Part shown: in pieces, positions 22,729 to 33,999 of the stretch
How the letters are laid out: each line of letters opens with the position of its first letter
Numbering within the stretch: position 1 is the first letter of the stretch
Assembly: GCA_037074705.1 (NCBI GenBank)
Contig: JAYJMR010000035.1
Coordinates: forward strand, 89,501 to 153,500
DNA from: Zhengitettix transpicula
Lineage: Eukaryota; Arthropoda; Insecta; Orthoptera; Tetrigidae
Direction of reading: 5' to 3'
Length of the DNA: 64,000 nt
Made by a program: the position numbers and the translations under genes
Notes under the pieces: generated by a model
Databases searched by the model: none
Told to the model about the DNA's origin: nothing
The model's input: only the letters and a program-made list of their open reading frames with translations

Positions 22729-22881
22729 GGTGGGCCGATCCCGGCGATACTGCAAAGCCGGGCCAACCCGTGACAGATGTGGAGCAAGCTCCTAACACTC
22801 CGTCATTTTCCAAAAATGAGTTTAATATTCTGGTGGTGCGATGCACCACGTATCAGATATTAAGCTGATAAGAACAGATAC
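22729..22881 (-). pseudogene. U2 snRNA gene B, 3' part (nt 37-189), split by retrotransposon
   Basis: Nucleotides 37-189 of U2 appear intact as far as the insertion junction, with the Sm site and terminal stem-loops present. The break is at the same U2 nucleotide as in gene A. Together with 28577-28612 it gives a complete 189-nt U2, so again no target base was lost. Confidence 0.95.
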
Positions 22882-23008
22882 AACAGGTTATAAAGTATGG
22901 TGATGAACAGGCTTAAAACTATCAATCGGTATGTTCTTCAGCTTCTACTACAAACTAATACTACAGTTAAAATCGTAATGTAAAATTTTAAGGACAATGG
23001 TGCCTCTG
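22882..23008 (-). other. 3' UTR of Utopia-like element, copy B
   Basis: The 127 nt after ORF2 differ from copy A at a few sites: AATACTAC for ATTACTAC, one missing T, and GGTGCC for GATGCC on the plus strand. There is no poly(A) tail. The junction with U2 is identical to copy A. Confidence 0.7.
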
Positions 23009-26000
23009 TCAGTATTGCCGAACGCCCGTCAGGTGTTCGGCGTATATGTCTCTTGACCAACGTATGCAGTCTGACACACATAAAATAGACAATAGTTTTC
23101 CGTATTTCCTGGAGCATAACTCTCGCAGGAACGTGTCATTTTTCGGGTCCCATGACCCTAGTGCACCAACAATAAAGGGGATTATTTCCACCTTGTCGTA
23201 GGTTCTGCCGAGGCTTTGTTTGAGGTCCTTGTACCTTTCCTCCTTCCGTGCCCTTGCGTCATCGAAAGCGCTTGGGTGGTTTTCAAACACAATCGTGACG
23301 TCTACGATGAACGCCGTTCGCTGTTTAACTAGGAGGAGGTCAGGTCGTAGTAGGCTGCCTTCAGCCACCGGTCTATTTTCAGCGATTAACCGGATTTTAC
23401 CGGTTGCTGCTGCTTTGATCCTTTCCACTATGGCGTTGTGTCGCAGGAGGATAGCTCTGTTATGCGCCGGACAGTGGTTCGTTACGTGCGGTAGTGTTTC
23501 ATCCCTAATATTACAGCGCCGGCATGTCTTTGGGCCTTCGTTAAACCGATATCCGTTTAGTGGGACAAGTCCTAGCCTCGCCCGGTGAATAAAGCGCCAG
23601 TCGGCGAACCTCGTGTATCTGCCTGTTAGGAGAAAGTGGCTGCTCGTGCGGCTAAGAGCGATGGTTTCGCACACTTTCCCCTGGTGTGGGGCCTCATGTA
23701 GAGTTCTTATATGTCGCGCTTGGTGTGCATTCCGGAGGGTCCGGCAAACTAGGTTCCTGTGTCTGCTGTAGAGGACGATGTTTTCTATCGTGATCCGAAT
23801 GTCAGGTCCGGTTGCCCATTCACATTTGAGGAACCTAGTTGCCGTTCTCGCCCGGGTCCATGTGTTTTTTCTTTTGTTCGTTGTATCCCTGAATATTCCG
23901 TCTTGTGCTCCGTTCAAGTACGAGTCTGTTGTCCGGTCGCTTGCATCTTGCCCCGTTCTGTCTTTTATTGTGTTTTTGAGGTCTTCGATTGCCAGTGACC
24001 TAATGACGGGGTCGGGGGATGTTAAGAGCTTGTAGGCCCCGTCGACCGCCATTATGTCACAATCAATTCCGGACTCTTGAATTCCTAGGCAGCCGGATTG
24101 CCTAGACCCGTAGATGTAATGATTTGAGGCGCGGGACGGAACGTTTAACGTGCGTTTTATCAGAGGGCGTATGTGGTTATCTAGTTTTTTCCAATCGCCC
24201 TTTGTTAATGCGCCAGTCCTCAGGGCGAATTGGGTTATGGGGAAAAAGAACGATTTTATGGCGTCGAGACGTTGCCATGGGGCGAGGCTGGATGTTAGAA
24301 TCGCCTCTGCCGTTTCTATGTAATTCCGCAGTGTCGACCAGTCGGATATAATGTTGTGCCCAAAGGGTTTTCCAAGGAAGGTAACTGGTTCATGGGAGTT
24401 GACTGTGCTTATGTTTTCTCCTTCCAGTGTGATATTCGTCGCCCGACAGCCTACTGGGCTAGCTCCGCTGAAGTGCATTGCTCTGCATTTGTGGGCGTTA
24501 AACTTTAGGTTTATTGTTTTTGCCGCTGTTGTTATTGAGTTTATCCGGTTTTGGAGTGTGCAGGGGTCCTTGGCAATTAGGCAGATGTCGTCTGCAAACG
24601 CTAGAACGGCGTGTGCCGCCGCATTTTGATCTTGTTCGGCCTTTTGTAGGAGCGGGTTTACCGCTAGGTTAAAGAGCATCCCACTTAGAGGGCACCCCTG
24701 CCTCACCCCTGATTGGACAGGTATGGGTTCCGTTTCGCCGTCTTCGAGGACTATGGTGGTAGTGCTGTCTGTGTAGATGTCGTTAATTATCGCCGTGATT
24801 TCTTCTCCCGCGTGCCCGTGCCGAAGAGCAGCAGTGATCGCCTCATGGGGGATGGTGCCGAATGCATTGCATATGTCTAACCATGCAATGCAGATGTCTG
24901 AATGTGTTCTCTTTGCTGTTTCCAGGTAGTTGGTTAGGGCATAGTGGTGTTCAAACACGCCGTCGTACGGGAGGAACCCTTTCTGCGAATGTGAGAGGAC
25001 CGCGTGCTTCGTGACCCAGGCTTTGATTCTGTTGGTTAATAGGCCCGCGTATAATTTATATACAGTCCTTAGCAGCGAGATAGGCCTGTAGTTAGTGACT
25101 TCGTTAGGATTTCCGTTTTTGTGAATTAATACAGTCCTGGCCAATTTCCAGGCTTGCGGGATTTTCCTGTATTTCGCGCAGATGTTAAATATTATTGCCA
25201 GGAGTTTGCCCTCTGGGTCGACCGATCGCCAATGGCTGTATGACAGCCTGTCATCTCCTGGGGCGGTGTTTTCGCATCGTTTCAGTTTATTTTCCACTTC
25301 TTTGGCTGAAAATCCTCCTGTCATTACCGGGCTTCGCGGCTGTGGGTGTTCGTCGGCGAATATCTCGCTGTCACATGACGTCCGGCTCCATGTTTCGCTA
25401 AAATGCCTCTTAACTGTTTCGGCCTCTAGGGGGCATTTCTGGCCTTCGCCTTCCAGGATGAGTCTGACTGCTCGGCGTCTGTTTCGCCTGTATAATTTTT
25501 GGATGAACTCGCAGTCGGTTATGTCTGCTTGTCTCACTTTCCTTGGCGTGTTTGTGGGCTGCGGTAGGTTTACAGCCTCTTGTACTTTTTTGGTCACTGA
25601 TTCCAGGACGTCCGAGAATAGTGACCATTTTTCTTGGCTTGCGTCCTCTGATAGTAGAGTTCTAAGTATTCTTCGGTGTGATTGGACTTGGTTTAATTCT
25701 TCTTCTTCGTCATCATCGTCTCCACTGTCAGGCGGGGCTGGCTCAGGGTTAGGTTCCTCCGCTTGAAGGGAGGCCTTGTGATGGACCGGGGGTGGCTGGT
25801 GGGTCGGCAGTGGGTTGTGGGACTGGCGGCTTTCCTTGAGGGATCGCATGACGTGGGCGGCAATATGGTTTTGCAGGCCTCTCCTTGTGGTAAATGACTC
25901 CGGGCATCTATCACATAGGAATCCTGCTGTCTCATGTGGTGTTGGATTTCCTTGTGTGGTGCTCGTGTCCTGTACTGCGCCTGGACACGCATGTGCTGTG

Positions 26001-26269
26001 GGCCTAAGTCCAAGTTGTTTCCCACACGTCTTGCATATGTTAACGTCTTTTGTGGTCATAACGTTATGCTCTCTGTTTAAGTGCCTTTTTAGTGACTGTT
26101 TAGTCGTGGCCCAATTGGCGGCCTTGAATGCACGCTGGCAGCCGTCCTCCGTGCATTCAGCGTGGTTTAGGGGCGGAAATCTGATAAGTAGGATGTCATC
26201 TATTCGGGCGATTGAGTTTGTACTTTCGTAGAAAGTCTTCGTGATTTCTTCTATGTTGTGTTCTGCCAT
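23009..26269 (-). CDS. Retrotransposon ORF2: zinc fingers, reverse transcriptase and restriction-like endonuclease (copy B)
   Basis: This 1086-residue protein is collinear with the copy A protein and has every catalytic and zinc-binding residue listed there: D465, D560/D561, C916/C919/H928/C933, D977, D990 and K1009/Y1013. Six residues differ from copy A: F600, Q731, S758, Y834, A851 and T1081. None falls on a recognised catalytic motif. L600F lies just after the reverse transcriptase core, and the others lie in the linker or at the extreme C-terminus. Many DNA differences between the copies are silent, for example at third positions in the endonuclease region. This fits an element under purifying selection between transpositions, though the sample is small. 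Confidence 0.96.
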   Translation of the reverse strand: MAEHNIEEITKTFYESTNSIARIDDILLIRFPPLNHAECTEDGCQRAFKAANWATTKQSLKRHLNREHNVMTTKDVNICKTCGKQLGLRPTAHACPGAVQDTSTTQGNPTPHETAGFLCDRCPESFTTRRGLQNHIAAHVMRSLKESRQSHNPLPTHQPPPVHHKASLQAEEPNPEPAPPDSGDDDDEEEELNQVQSHRRILRTLLSEDASQEKWSLFSDVLESVTKKVQEAVNLPQPTNTPRKVRQADITDCEFIQKLYRRNRRRAVRLILEGEGQKCPLEAETVKRHFSETWSRTSCDSEIFADEHPQPRSPVMTGGFSAKEVENKLKRCENTAPGDDRLSYSHWRSVDPEGKLLAIIFNICAKYRKIPQAWKLARTVLIHKNGNPNEVTNYRPISLLRTVYKLYAGLLTNRIKAWVTKHAVLSHSQKGFLPYDGVFEHHYALTNYLETAKRTHSDICIAWLDICNAFGTIPHEAITAALRHGHAGEEITAIINDIYTDSTTTIVLEDGETEPIPVQSGVRQGCPLSGMLFNLAVNPLLQKAEQDQNAAAHAVLAFADDICLIAKDPCTLQNRINSITTAAKTINLKFNAHKCRAMHFSGASPVGCRATNITLEGENISTVNSHEPVTFLGKPFGHNIISDWSTLRNYIETAEAILTSSLAPWQRLDAIKSFFFPITQFALRTGALTKGDWKKLDNHIRPLIKRTLNVPSRASNHYIYGSRQSGCLGIQESGIDCDIMAVDGAYKLLTSPDPVIRSLAIEDLKNTIKDRTGQDASDRTTDSYLNGAQDGIFRDTTNKRKNTWTRARTATRFLKCEWATGPDIRITIENIVLYSRHRNLVCRTLRNAHQARHIRTLHEAPHQGKVCETIALSRTSSHFLLTGRYTRFADWRFIHRARLGLVPLNGYRFNEGPKTCRRCNIRDETLPHVTNHCPAHNRAILLRHNAIVERIKAAATGKIRLIAENRPVAEGSLLRPDLLLVKQRTAFIVDVTIVFENHPSAFDDARARKEERYKDLKQSLGRTYDKVEIIPFIVGALGSWDPKNDTFLRELCSRKYGKLLSILCVSDCIRWSRDIYAEHLTGVRQY

Positions 26270-26271
26270 TA
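26267..26271 (-). promoter_or_regulatory. TAATG stop/start overlap coupling ORF1 to ORF2 (copy B)
   Basis: The one-base overlap of the ORF1 stop and ORF2 start is the same as in copy A, and the surrounding sequence is identical. It is a candidate termination-reinitiation site by analogy with SART1. Confidence 0.75.
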
Positions 26272-27474
26272 TTGGTCTTCTATTATTGGCATTGATGGGC
26301 CAGCGCTTTTCAGCTTTTTGCTTATGTCCTGTGGTGCTGCCGGGGCTTTTGCTTTTACCGCAGCTTTCGTTCTCCTTTTCCTTTTGGGCTGAGATTCGCT
26401 TCCTTTCTCGTCCGAGGAGCTGTCACTCACTATGTTTGTTTGTGTTTCCATTTCCTCAGGAGGATTTGCGTTTTTTCTCTCCTTGGCTGGTGGCGCTGTT
26501 GGTGTTTTAAATTCCGCGATCAATTCCTCTAGTATTTGTCCATTCTCATCTTCTTTGGCGGTAGTGGTGGTTTTGTCTGTCTCCATCGGGTCAACTTCGT
26601 CCCTCTCATTGGCGGGGATTTGTAGTTTATTTTTCTGCTTTTTGTCGGGGCGGGCTATTTCTGGAAATTTTATCGTTGACTCAATCCCAATTTTGTTGGC
26701 TGGACAGTCTTTCCCACGGTGGTCAGCCGAGCCACACCATTTGCACCCCATTGTGCAGTCTTCACTGACGTGTCCCTTATTTTTGCAATTAAAACACTGC
26801 CTCTCAGGGCAGGCTCCTGCAACGTGGTCCAGCGCCTGGCATAGGCGGCACCGTCTTTCCATCCCTTGGTAAGTAATATTGATTTTAACGGCCCCTATAA
26901 ATATAGCGCTGGGGATCTTGTCCCCTTTCACGTATCCGAACATTTTCCCCGTCTGGAACCCGAAATTGTCAGTTATGTCGCCAACGTGCAATATTTCGCA
27001 ATGTTCTGCGAGTTTGGCTTTAATGGTAGCCGCATCTATCATTATGGATGGGTTATATATCCATATTTTGGTGTTTCTGGGTACGAAAGCGGTGACTTTA
27101 AATTCTGTTTCGTCGACTAAAAATGGTGACTTTCGAATTAATTTATCAACTAACGTTGGTGAGGCCAGGACAACATGTATCTCGTTATTTACTTGTCTCA
27201 TAGCCGTAATATCGGCTACTGTTGCGTCTATATTACGGCTGAGGCTATTGGCGAAGCTTTTTTTAATTTCGTCCGTGATCATTTGCGTTCCGATGGTAGG
27301 GGTGCACTTTACAGCGCGCCGCCTATCATATCCTACATTGCTCGTAGGCGTGAGGTTCAGAGCATTTCTGGCAGCGATTGCCGCAAACGAGGTTTTCGGT
27401 TGGATGTTTGGTCCAGGGTCTTCCCTGGCATCCGAATTCATGATGGGGCTGGCCGACTGGCCGGTCCCTTCCAT
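26269..27474 (-). CDS. Retrotransposon ORF1: nucleic-acid-binding protein with three CCHC knuckles (copy B)
   Basis: This 401-residue protein starts at the ATG at 27474 (AAACATGG) and appears identical in sequence to copy A. It has the same RNA-recognition-like middle region, the three CX2CX4HX4C knuckles (C209-C222, C227-C240, C244-C257) and the basic PKRKRRTK segment near 363. The DNA of the two ORF1 copies differs at very few positions, and those seen are silent. It probably binds element RNA; the role is inferred from the knuckles and its position. Confidence 0.93.
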   Translation of the reverse strand: MEGTGQSASPIMNSDAREDPGPNIQPKTSFAAIAARNALNLTPTSNVGYDRRRAVKCTPTIGTQMITDEIKKSFANSLSRNIDATVADITAMRQVNNEIHVVLASPTLVDKLIRKSPFLVDETEFKVTAFVPRNTKIWIYNPSIMIDAATIKAKLAEHCEILHVGDITDNFGFQTGKMFGYVKGDKIPSAIFIGAVKINITYQGMERRCRLCQALDHVAGACPERQCFNCKNKGHVSEDCTMGCKWCGSADHRGKDCPANKIGIESTIKFPEIARPDKKQKNKLQIPANERDEVDPMETDKTTTTAKEDENGQILEELIAEFKTPTAPPAKERKNANPPEEMETQTNIVSDSSSDEKGSESQPKRKRRTKAAVKAKAPAAPQDISKKLKSAGPSMPIIEDQ

Positions 27475-27742
27475 GTTTGACACGTGGGTTCAAGGGATTT
27501 GGGGTTGACAAATCCCCAACCACAAGTACGACCCCGAAGGGCTGGTTTCACCCACGCGACACTTGTGGTTTTCGCCCTCCTCTCTTATCTATCGCTAGTG
27601 AACTAGCGAAATTGCCCAGAGACCACGATGGGACGTGAGAGGTAGGACTTGCTAATAGAGCTGTCACAGACAGACGGCGTTTCCTGATTGTCAATCAGGG
27701 CCTTTATTAGCCTTTGGTCTCGCCGGAAAAGGGTAAAGCGTA

Positions 27743-28232
27743 AAGCAAGTTGCTTACGCGACAATGACTTGTCGGCCTTGGCTGATTCGCCAAGGAACAA
27801 GACGAAACAAGAATCAATAGACAAAGTTGATGTAAAAACGAAAGTCGTGAGCTTTGTGATCTTTGGCTGATTCGCCAAAGTACAAAGTCAAGATAAAACC
27901 AAGCAAAGCAGAATGCAACAAGTCAACAGCAACGATAGGGCTGTTGGATAATAAGCACACTAGACTTTCAGTGTGACTTACACTGGAGTTCAAGTTGCTT
28001 ACGTGACAAAGACTTGTCGGCCTTGGCTAATTCGCCAAGGAACAAGACGAAATGAAAAAACAAGGAACAAAGTTTAAAGAAAAACGAAAAACGTGAGCTT
28101 TGTGGTTTTTGGCTGATTCGCCAAAGTACAAAGTCACAACAAAACGAGGCAAAATGCCACAACAAGTGAAGAGAAACGATAAGGTTATTGGGTAGTAAGT
28201 ACACTAGACTTCTAGTGCGACTTACACTGGAG
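27743..28232 (-). repeat. Two tandem ~245-bp repeats in the 5' UTR with four matching hairpins (copy B)
   Basis: The duplication matches copy A (27743-27988 and 27991-28232). All four short stems with TGATTC or TAATTC loops are preserved. The two repeats within one element are far more diverged from each other than the two elements are. The duplication therefore predates the common ancestor of the copies. Confidence 0.85.
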
Positions 28233-28374
28233 GAGTGGGGTAGGGCTTATATGGCCCGGCCTGGATAAGGGGAATGTGAGAGGTAAGATTTTAGGGCGGG
28301 ATAATTCAAGAACGGTGGGTGATAGGGGTATGAAATTTGGTAGGTTTGGCGAGGATTAATAAGGTGGAGGAAAT

Positions 28375-28492
28375 GCAGCAGTTAAGCTCGCTCTAGGAGC
28401 GCCGTTAACCGAAAAAACGGTTAAAGTGTTCTCTCCTGCTGCGGAAATGCGACACTCAAGCTCGTACAAGTACGCCACTGTCTATAAGACAG
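28375..28492 (-). other. Structured region near the 5' end of the element (copy B)
   Basis: The outer GCAGCAG/CTGCTGC pair, the two enclosed hairpins and the two outer hairpins of copy A are all present. Substitutions against copy A in this stretch fall outside the stems, for example GAAATGCG for GAAGTGCG on the plus strand. The function is unknown. Confidence 0.5.
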
Positions 28493-28576
28493 ATGTGTTC
28501 TCTTGTGTCACGGATAATGAAAAGGGATAGATATAGATATAACGAATGTTCAGAACAGTTGGAAAGACCAAGTAAC

Positions 28577-28612
28577 TACACTTTGATCTTAGCCAAAAGG
28601 CCGAGAAGCGAT
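28577..28612 (-). pseudogene. U2 snRNA gene B, 5' part (nt 1-36)
   Basis: These are the first 36 nt of U2, ending AAAGTGTA at the retrotransposon junction, as in gene A. The upstream flank is identical by eye to that of the intact loci, so its promoter is presumably as good as theirs. Confidence 0.95.
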
Positions 28613-29197
28613 AAAGATTCCTCGATCGGGACGGTCTTTTATTCCGGACACCATTGTAATCAACGGGGAGCATTGTTAAATGTTTCTGCGGCAATACGTC
28701 GAAACACGCGGTCCCCGCGAAACGCCTGAAATCCTGATCGGAAAGTGAGGTCAACCGTCGAATGCTTAAATATCGCGGGAAAGGAAACAATTGGCTTCAA
28801 AGATAAAAATATTTGAAATGTATCAACAGTTTTATTGTTACAGTACGTCCCCACCTAGCGGCACTTACCTGCACTCGCTGCAGGGTGATACGTAAATGTA
28901 AGAGAAAAAAATTAAATTCCTCACGTAAACACACGAGTTCCGTCAAATTGAGCAAAAAAGAAATGACGTCGTCTAAGAAACGAATAGACAGTCAGAGTTC
29001 GGTGCGAATTAAGTGGAATTGATAACGGTTACAATTTTTCACGTTGACGTTTCCATTGTTACGCGGTCTTTGTAAACAAAGTTAATATTTGTCTTTAAAC
29101 AGTACGCGCTCACATGTACGCGACATTTAAAAATTTTCCCCATTTTTTAAATATATATTTATTTATTTAAATATATATAGAAGTAAAAAAAAATGGT

Positions 29198-29200
<3 letters not shown>
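28613..29200 (-). promoter_or_regulatory. U2 locus B: 5' flank with presumed snRNA promoter
   Basis: This 588-bp flank looks the same as those of loci C and D. It contains the ATAAAAG box about 24-30 nt and the candidate proximal element about 40-65 nt upstream of the U2 start. An AT-rich inverted repeat lies next to the satellite. No gene is seen. Confidence 0.55.
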
Positions 29201-29239
<39 letters not shown>

Positions 29240-29422
29240 TCACAGAAGAGTGTATATATATATACATGTAAAGAAACTTTAGTAGAGAAGAAATTAAAAT
29301 TATAAAATAATTCGATCCGCGGAATATTAATTTGTAAGTTTTTACTAATGTTCGCTTGCAACAGCTATGCTGCGTGCGTGCGGCGGCGAGGAAGACGTTC
29401 GTAGATTACAACGGGCAGTCGT

Positions 29423-29471
<49 letters not shown>

Positions 29472-29656
29472 TCACAGAAGAGTGTATATATATATATACA
29501 TGTAAAGAAACTTTAGTAGAGAAGAAATTAAAATTATAAAATAATTCGATCCGCGGAATATTAATTTGTAAGTTTTTACTAATGTTCGCTTGCAACAGCT
29601 ATGCTGCGTGCGTGCGGCGGCGAGGAAGACGTTCGTAGATTACAACGGGCAGTCGT

Positions 29657-29702
<46 letters not shown>

Positions 29703-29885
29703 TCACAGAAGAGTGTATATATATATACATGTAAAGAAACTTTAGTAGAGAAGAAATTAAAATTATAAAATAATTCGATCCGCGGAATATTAATTTGTAA
29801 GTTTTTACTAATGTTCGCTTGCAACAGCTATGCTGCGTGCGTGCGGCGGCGAGGAAGACGTTCGTAGATTACAACGGGCAGTCGT

Positions 29886-29926
<41 letters not shown>

Positions 29927-30109
29927 TCACAGAAGAGTGTATATATATATACATGTAAAGAAACTTTAGTAGAGAAGAAATTAAAATTATAAAATAATTC
30001 GATCCGCGGAATATTAATTTGTAAGTTTTTACTAATGTTCGCTTGCAACAGCTATGCTGCGTGCGTGCGGCGGCGAGGAAGACGTTCGTAGATTACAACG
30101 GGCAGTCGT

Positions 30110-30151
<42 letters not shown>

Positions 30152-30334
30152 TCACAGAAGAGTGTATATATATATAAATGTAAAGAAACTTTAGTAGAGA
30201 AGAAATTAAAATTATAAAATAATTCGATCCGCGGAATATTAATTTGTAAGTTTTTACTAATGTTCGCTTGCAACAGCTATGCTGCGTGCGTGCGGCGGCG
30301 AGGAAGACGTTCGTAGATTACAACGGGCAGTCGT

Positions 30335-30382
<48 letters not shown>

Positions 30383-30565
30383 TCACAGAAGAGTGTATAT
30401 ATATATACATGTAAAGAAACTTTAGTAGAGAAGAAATTAAAATTATAAAATAATTCGATCCGCGGAATATTAATTTGTAAGTTTTTACTAATGTTCGCTT
30501 GCAACAGCTATGCTGCGTGCGTGCGGCGGCGAGGAAGACGTTCGTAGATTACAACGGGCAGTCGT

Positions 30566-30612
<47 letters not shown>

Positions 30613-30795
30613 TCACAGAAGAGTGTATATATATATACATGTAAAGAAACTTTAGTAGAGAAGAAATTAAAATTATAAAATAATTCGATCCGCGGAATAT
30701 TAATTTGTAAGTTTTTACTAATGTTCGCTTGCAACAGCTATGCTGCGTGCGTGCGGCGGCGAGGAAGACGTTCGTAGATTACAACGGGCAGTCGT

Positions 30796-30836
<41 letters not shown>

Positions 30837-31019
30837 TCACAGAAGAGTGTATATATATATACATGTAAAGAAACTTTAGTAGAGAAGAAATTAAAATTAT
30901 AAAATAATTCGATCCGCGGAATATTAATTTGTAAGTTTTTACTAATGTTCGCTTGCAACAGCTATGCTGCGTGCGTGCGGCGGCGAGGAAGACGTTCGTA
31001 GATTACAACGGGCAGTCGT

Positions 31020-31062
<43 letters not shown>

Positions 31063-31245
31063 TCACAGAAGAGTGTATATATATATAAATGTAAAGAAAC
31101 TTTAGTAGAGAAGAAATTAAAATTATAAAATAATTCGATCCGCGGAATATTAATTTGTAAGTTTTTACTAATGTTCGCTTGCAACAGCTATGCTGCGTGC
31201 GTGCGGCGGCGAGGAAGACGTTCGTAGATTACAACGGGCAGTCGT

Positions 31246-31294
<49 letters not shown>

Positions 31295-31477
31295 TCACAG
31301 AAGAGTGTATATATATATACATGTAAAGAAACTTTAGTAGAGAAGAAATTAAAATTATAAAATAATTCGATCCGCGGAATATTAATTTGTAAGTTTTTAC
31401 TAATGTTCGCTTGCAACAGCTATGCTGCGTGCGTGCGGCGGCGAGGAAGACGTTCGTAGATTACAACGGGCAGTCGT

Positions 31478-31519
<42 letters not shown>

Positions 31520-31702
31520 TCACAGAAGAGTGTATATATATATACATGTAAAGAAACTTTAGTAGAGAAGAAATTAAAATTATAAAATAATTCGATCCGC
31601 GGAATATTAATTTGTAAGTTTTTACTAATGTTCGCTTGCAACAGCTATGCTGCGTGCGTGCGGCGGCGAGGAAGACGTTCGTAGATTACAACGGGCAGTC
31701 GT

Positions 31703-31743
<41 letters not shown>

Positions 31744-31926
31744 TCACAGAAGAGTGTATATATATATACATGTAAAGAAACTTTAGTAGAGAAGAAATTA
31801 AAATTATAAAATAATTCGATCCGCGGAATATTAATTTGTAAGTTTTTACTAATGTTCGCTTGCAACAGCTATGCTGCGTGCGTGCGGCGGCGAGGAAGAC
31901 GTTCGTAGATTACAACGGGCAGTCGT

Positions 31927-31973
<47 letters not shown>

Positions 31974-32156
31974 TCACAGAAGAGTGTATATATATATACA
32001 TGTAAAGAAACTTTAGTAGAGAAGAAATTAAAATTATAAAATAATTCGATCCGCGGAATATTAATTTGTAAGTTTTTACTAATGTTCGCTTGCAACAGCT
32101 ATGCTGCGTGCGTGCGGCGGCGAGGAAGACGTTCGTAGATTACAACGGGCAGTCGT

Positions 32157-32202
<46 letters not shown>

Positions 32203-32385
32203 TCACAGAAGAGTGTATATATATATACATGTAAAGAAACTTTAGTAGAGAAGAAATTAAAATTATAAAATAATTCGATCCGCGGAATATTAATTTGTAA
32301 GTTTTTACTAATGTTCGCTTGCAACAGCTATGCTGCGTGCGTGCGGCGGCGAGGAAGACGTTCGTAGATTACAACGGGCAGTCGT

Positions 32386-32423
<38 letters not shown>

Positions 32424-32606
32424 TCACAGAAGAGTGTATATATATATACATGTAAAGAAACTTTAGTAGAGAAGAAATTAAAATTATAAAATAATTCGAT
32501 CCGCGGAATATTAATTTGTAAGTTCTTACTAATGTTCGCTTGCAACAGCTATGCTGCGTGCGTGCGGCGGCGAGGAAGACGTTCGTAGATTACAACGGGC
32601 AGTCGT

Positions 32607-32648
<42 letters not shown>

Positions 32649-32831
32649 TCACAGAAGAGTGTATATATATATACATGTAAAGAAACTTTAGTAGAGAAGA
32701 AATTAAAATTATAAAATAATTCGATCCGCGGAATATTAATTTGTAAGTTTTTACTAATGTTCGCTTGCAACAGCTATGCTGCGTGCGTGCGGCGGCGAGG
32801 AAGACGTTCGTAGATTACAACGGGCAGTCGT

Positions 32832-32874
<43 letters not shown>

Positions 32875-33057
32875 TCACAGAAGAGTGTATATATATATAC
32901 ATGTAAAGAAACTTTAGTAGAGAAGAAATTAAAATTATAAAATAATTCGATCCGCGGAATATTAATTTGTAAGTTTTTACTAATGTTCGCTTGCAACAGC
33001 TATGCTGCGTGCGTGCGGCGGCGAGGAAGACGTTCGTAGATTACAACGGGCAGTCGT

Positions 33058-33100
<43 letters not shown>

Positions 33101-33283
33101 TCACAGAAGAGTGTATATATATATACATGTAAAGAAACTTTAGTAGAGAAGAAATTAAAATTATAAAATAATTCGATCCGCGGAATATTAATTTGTAAGT
33201 TTTTACTAATGTTCGCTTGCAACAGCTATGCTGCGTGCGTGCGGCGGCGAGGAAGACGTTCGTAGATTACAACGGGCAGTCGT

Positions 33284-33325
<42 letters not shown>

Positions 33326-33508
33326 TCACAGAAGAGTGTATATATATATACATGTAAAGAAACTTTAGTAGAGAAGAAATTAAAATTATAAAATAATTCG
33401 ATCCGCGGAATATTAATTTGTAAGTTTTTACTAATGTTCGCTTGCAACAGCTATGCTGCGTGCGTGCGGCGGCGAGGAAGACGTTCGTAGATTACAACGG
33501 GCAGTCGT

Positions 33509-33549
<41 letters not shown>

Positions 33550-33732
33550 TCACAGAAGAGTGTATATATATATACATGTAAAGAAACTTTAGTAGAGAAG
33601 AAATTAAAATTATAAAATAATTCGATCCGCGGAATATTAATTTGTAAGTTTTTACTAATGTTCGCTTGCAACAGCTATGCTGCGTGCGTGCGGCGGCGAG
33701 GAAGACGTTCGTAGATTACAACGGGCAGTCGT

Positions 33733-33774
<42 letters not shown>

Positions 33775-33957
33775 TCACAGAAGAGTGTATATATATATAC
33801 ATGTAAAGAAACTTTAGTAGAGAAGAAATTAAAATTATAAAATAATTCGATCCGCGGAATATTAATTTGTAAGTTTTTACTAATGTTCGCTTGCAACAGC
33901 TATGCTGCGTGCGTGCGGCGGCGAGGAAGACGTTCGTAGATTACAACGGGCAGTCGT

Positions 33958-33999
<42 letters not shown>

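Larger units (their letters stand above)
22882..28576 (-). mobile_element. U2-targeted non-LTR retrotransposon, RLE type, Utopia-like (copy B)
   Basis: This second full-length copy, 5695 bp, has the same structure and site as copy A. The two differ by about 30 substitutions and a 1-bp indel in the 3' UTR, counted by eye. About two thirds of the differences lie in the 3' UTR and the 3' part of ORF2 (element positions matching 13.84-15.4 kb of copy A). The next ~2.5 kb appears nearly identical. Both ORFs are open. The copies may be independent insertions, or one may derive from the other by unequal exchange or gene conversion between U2 repeats. The sequence alone does not decide. Confidence 0.88.
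27475..28576 (-). promoter_or_regulatory. 5' UTR of Utopia-like element, copy B
   Basis: The leader has the same organisation as copy A, with a handful of substitutions such as GGGGTAGGG for GGAGCAGGG and GGTGATAGG for GGTGGTAGG on the plus strand. The hairpin stems near the 5' end are unchanged. Confidence 0.7.
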
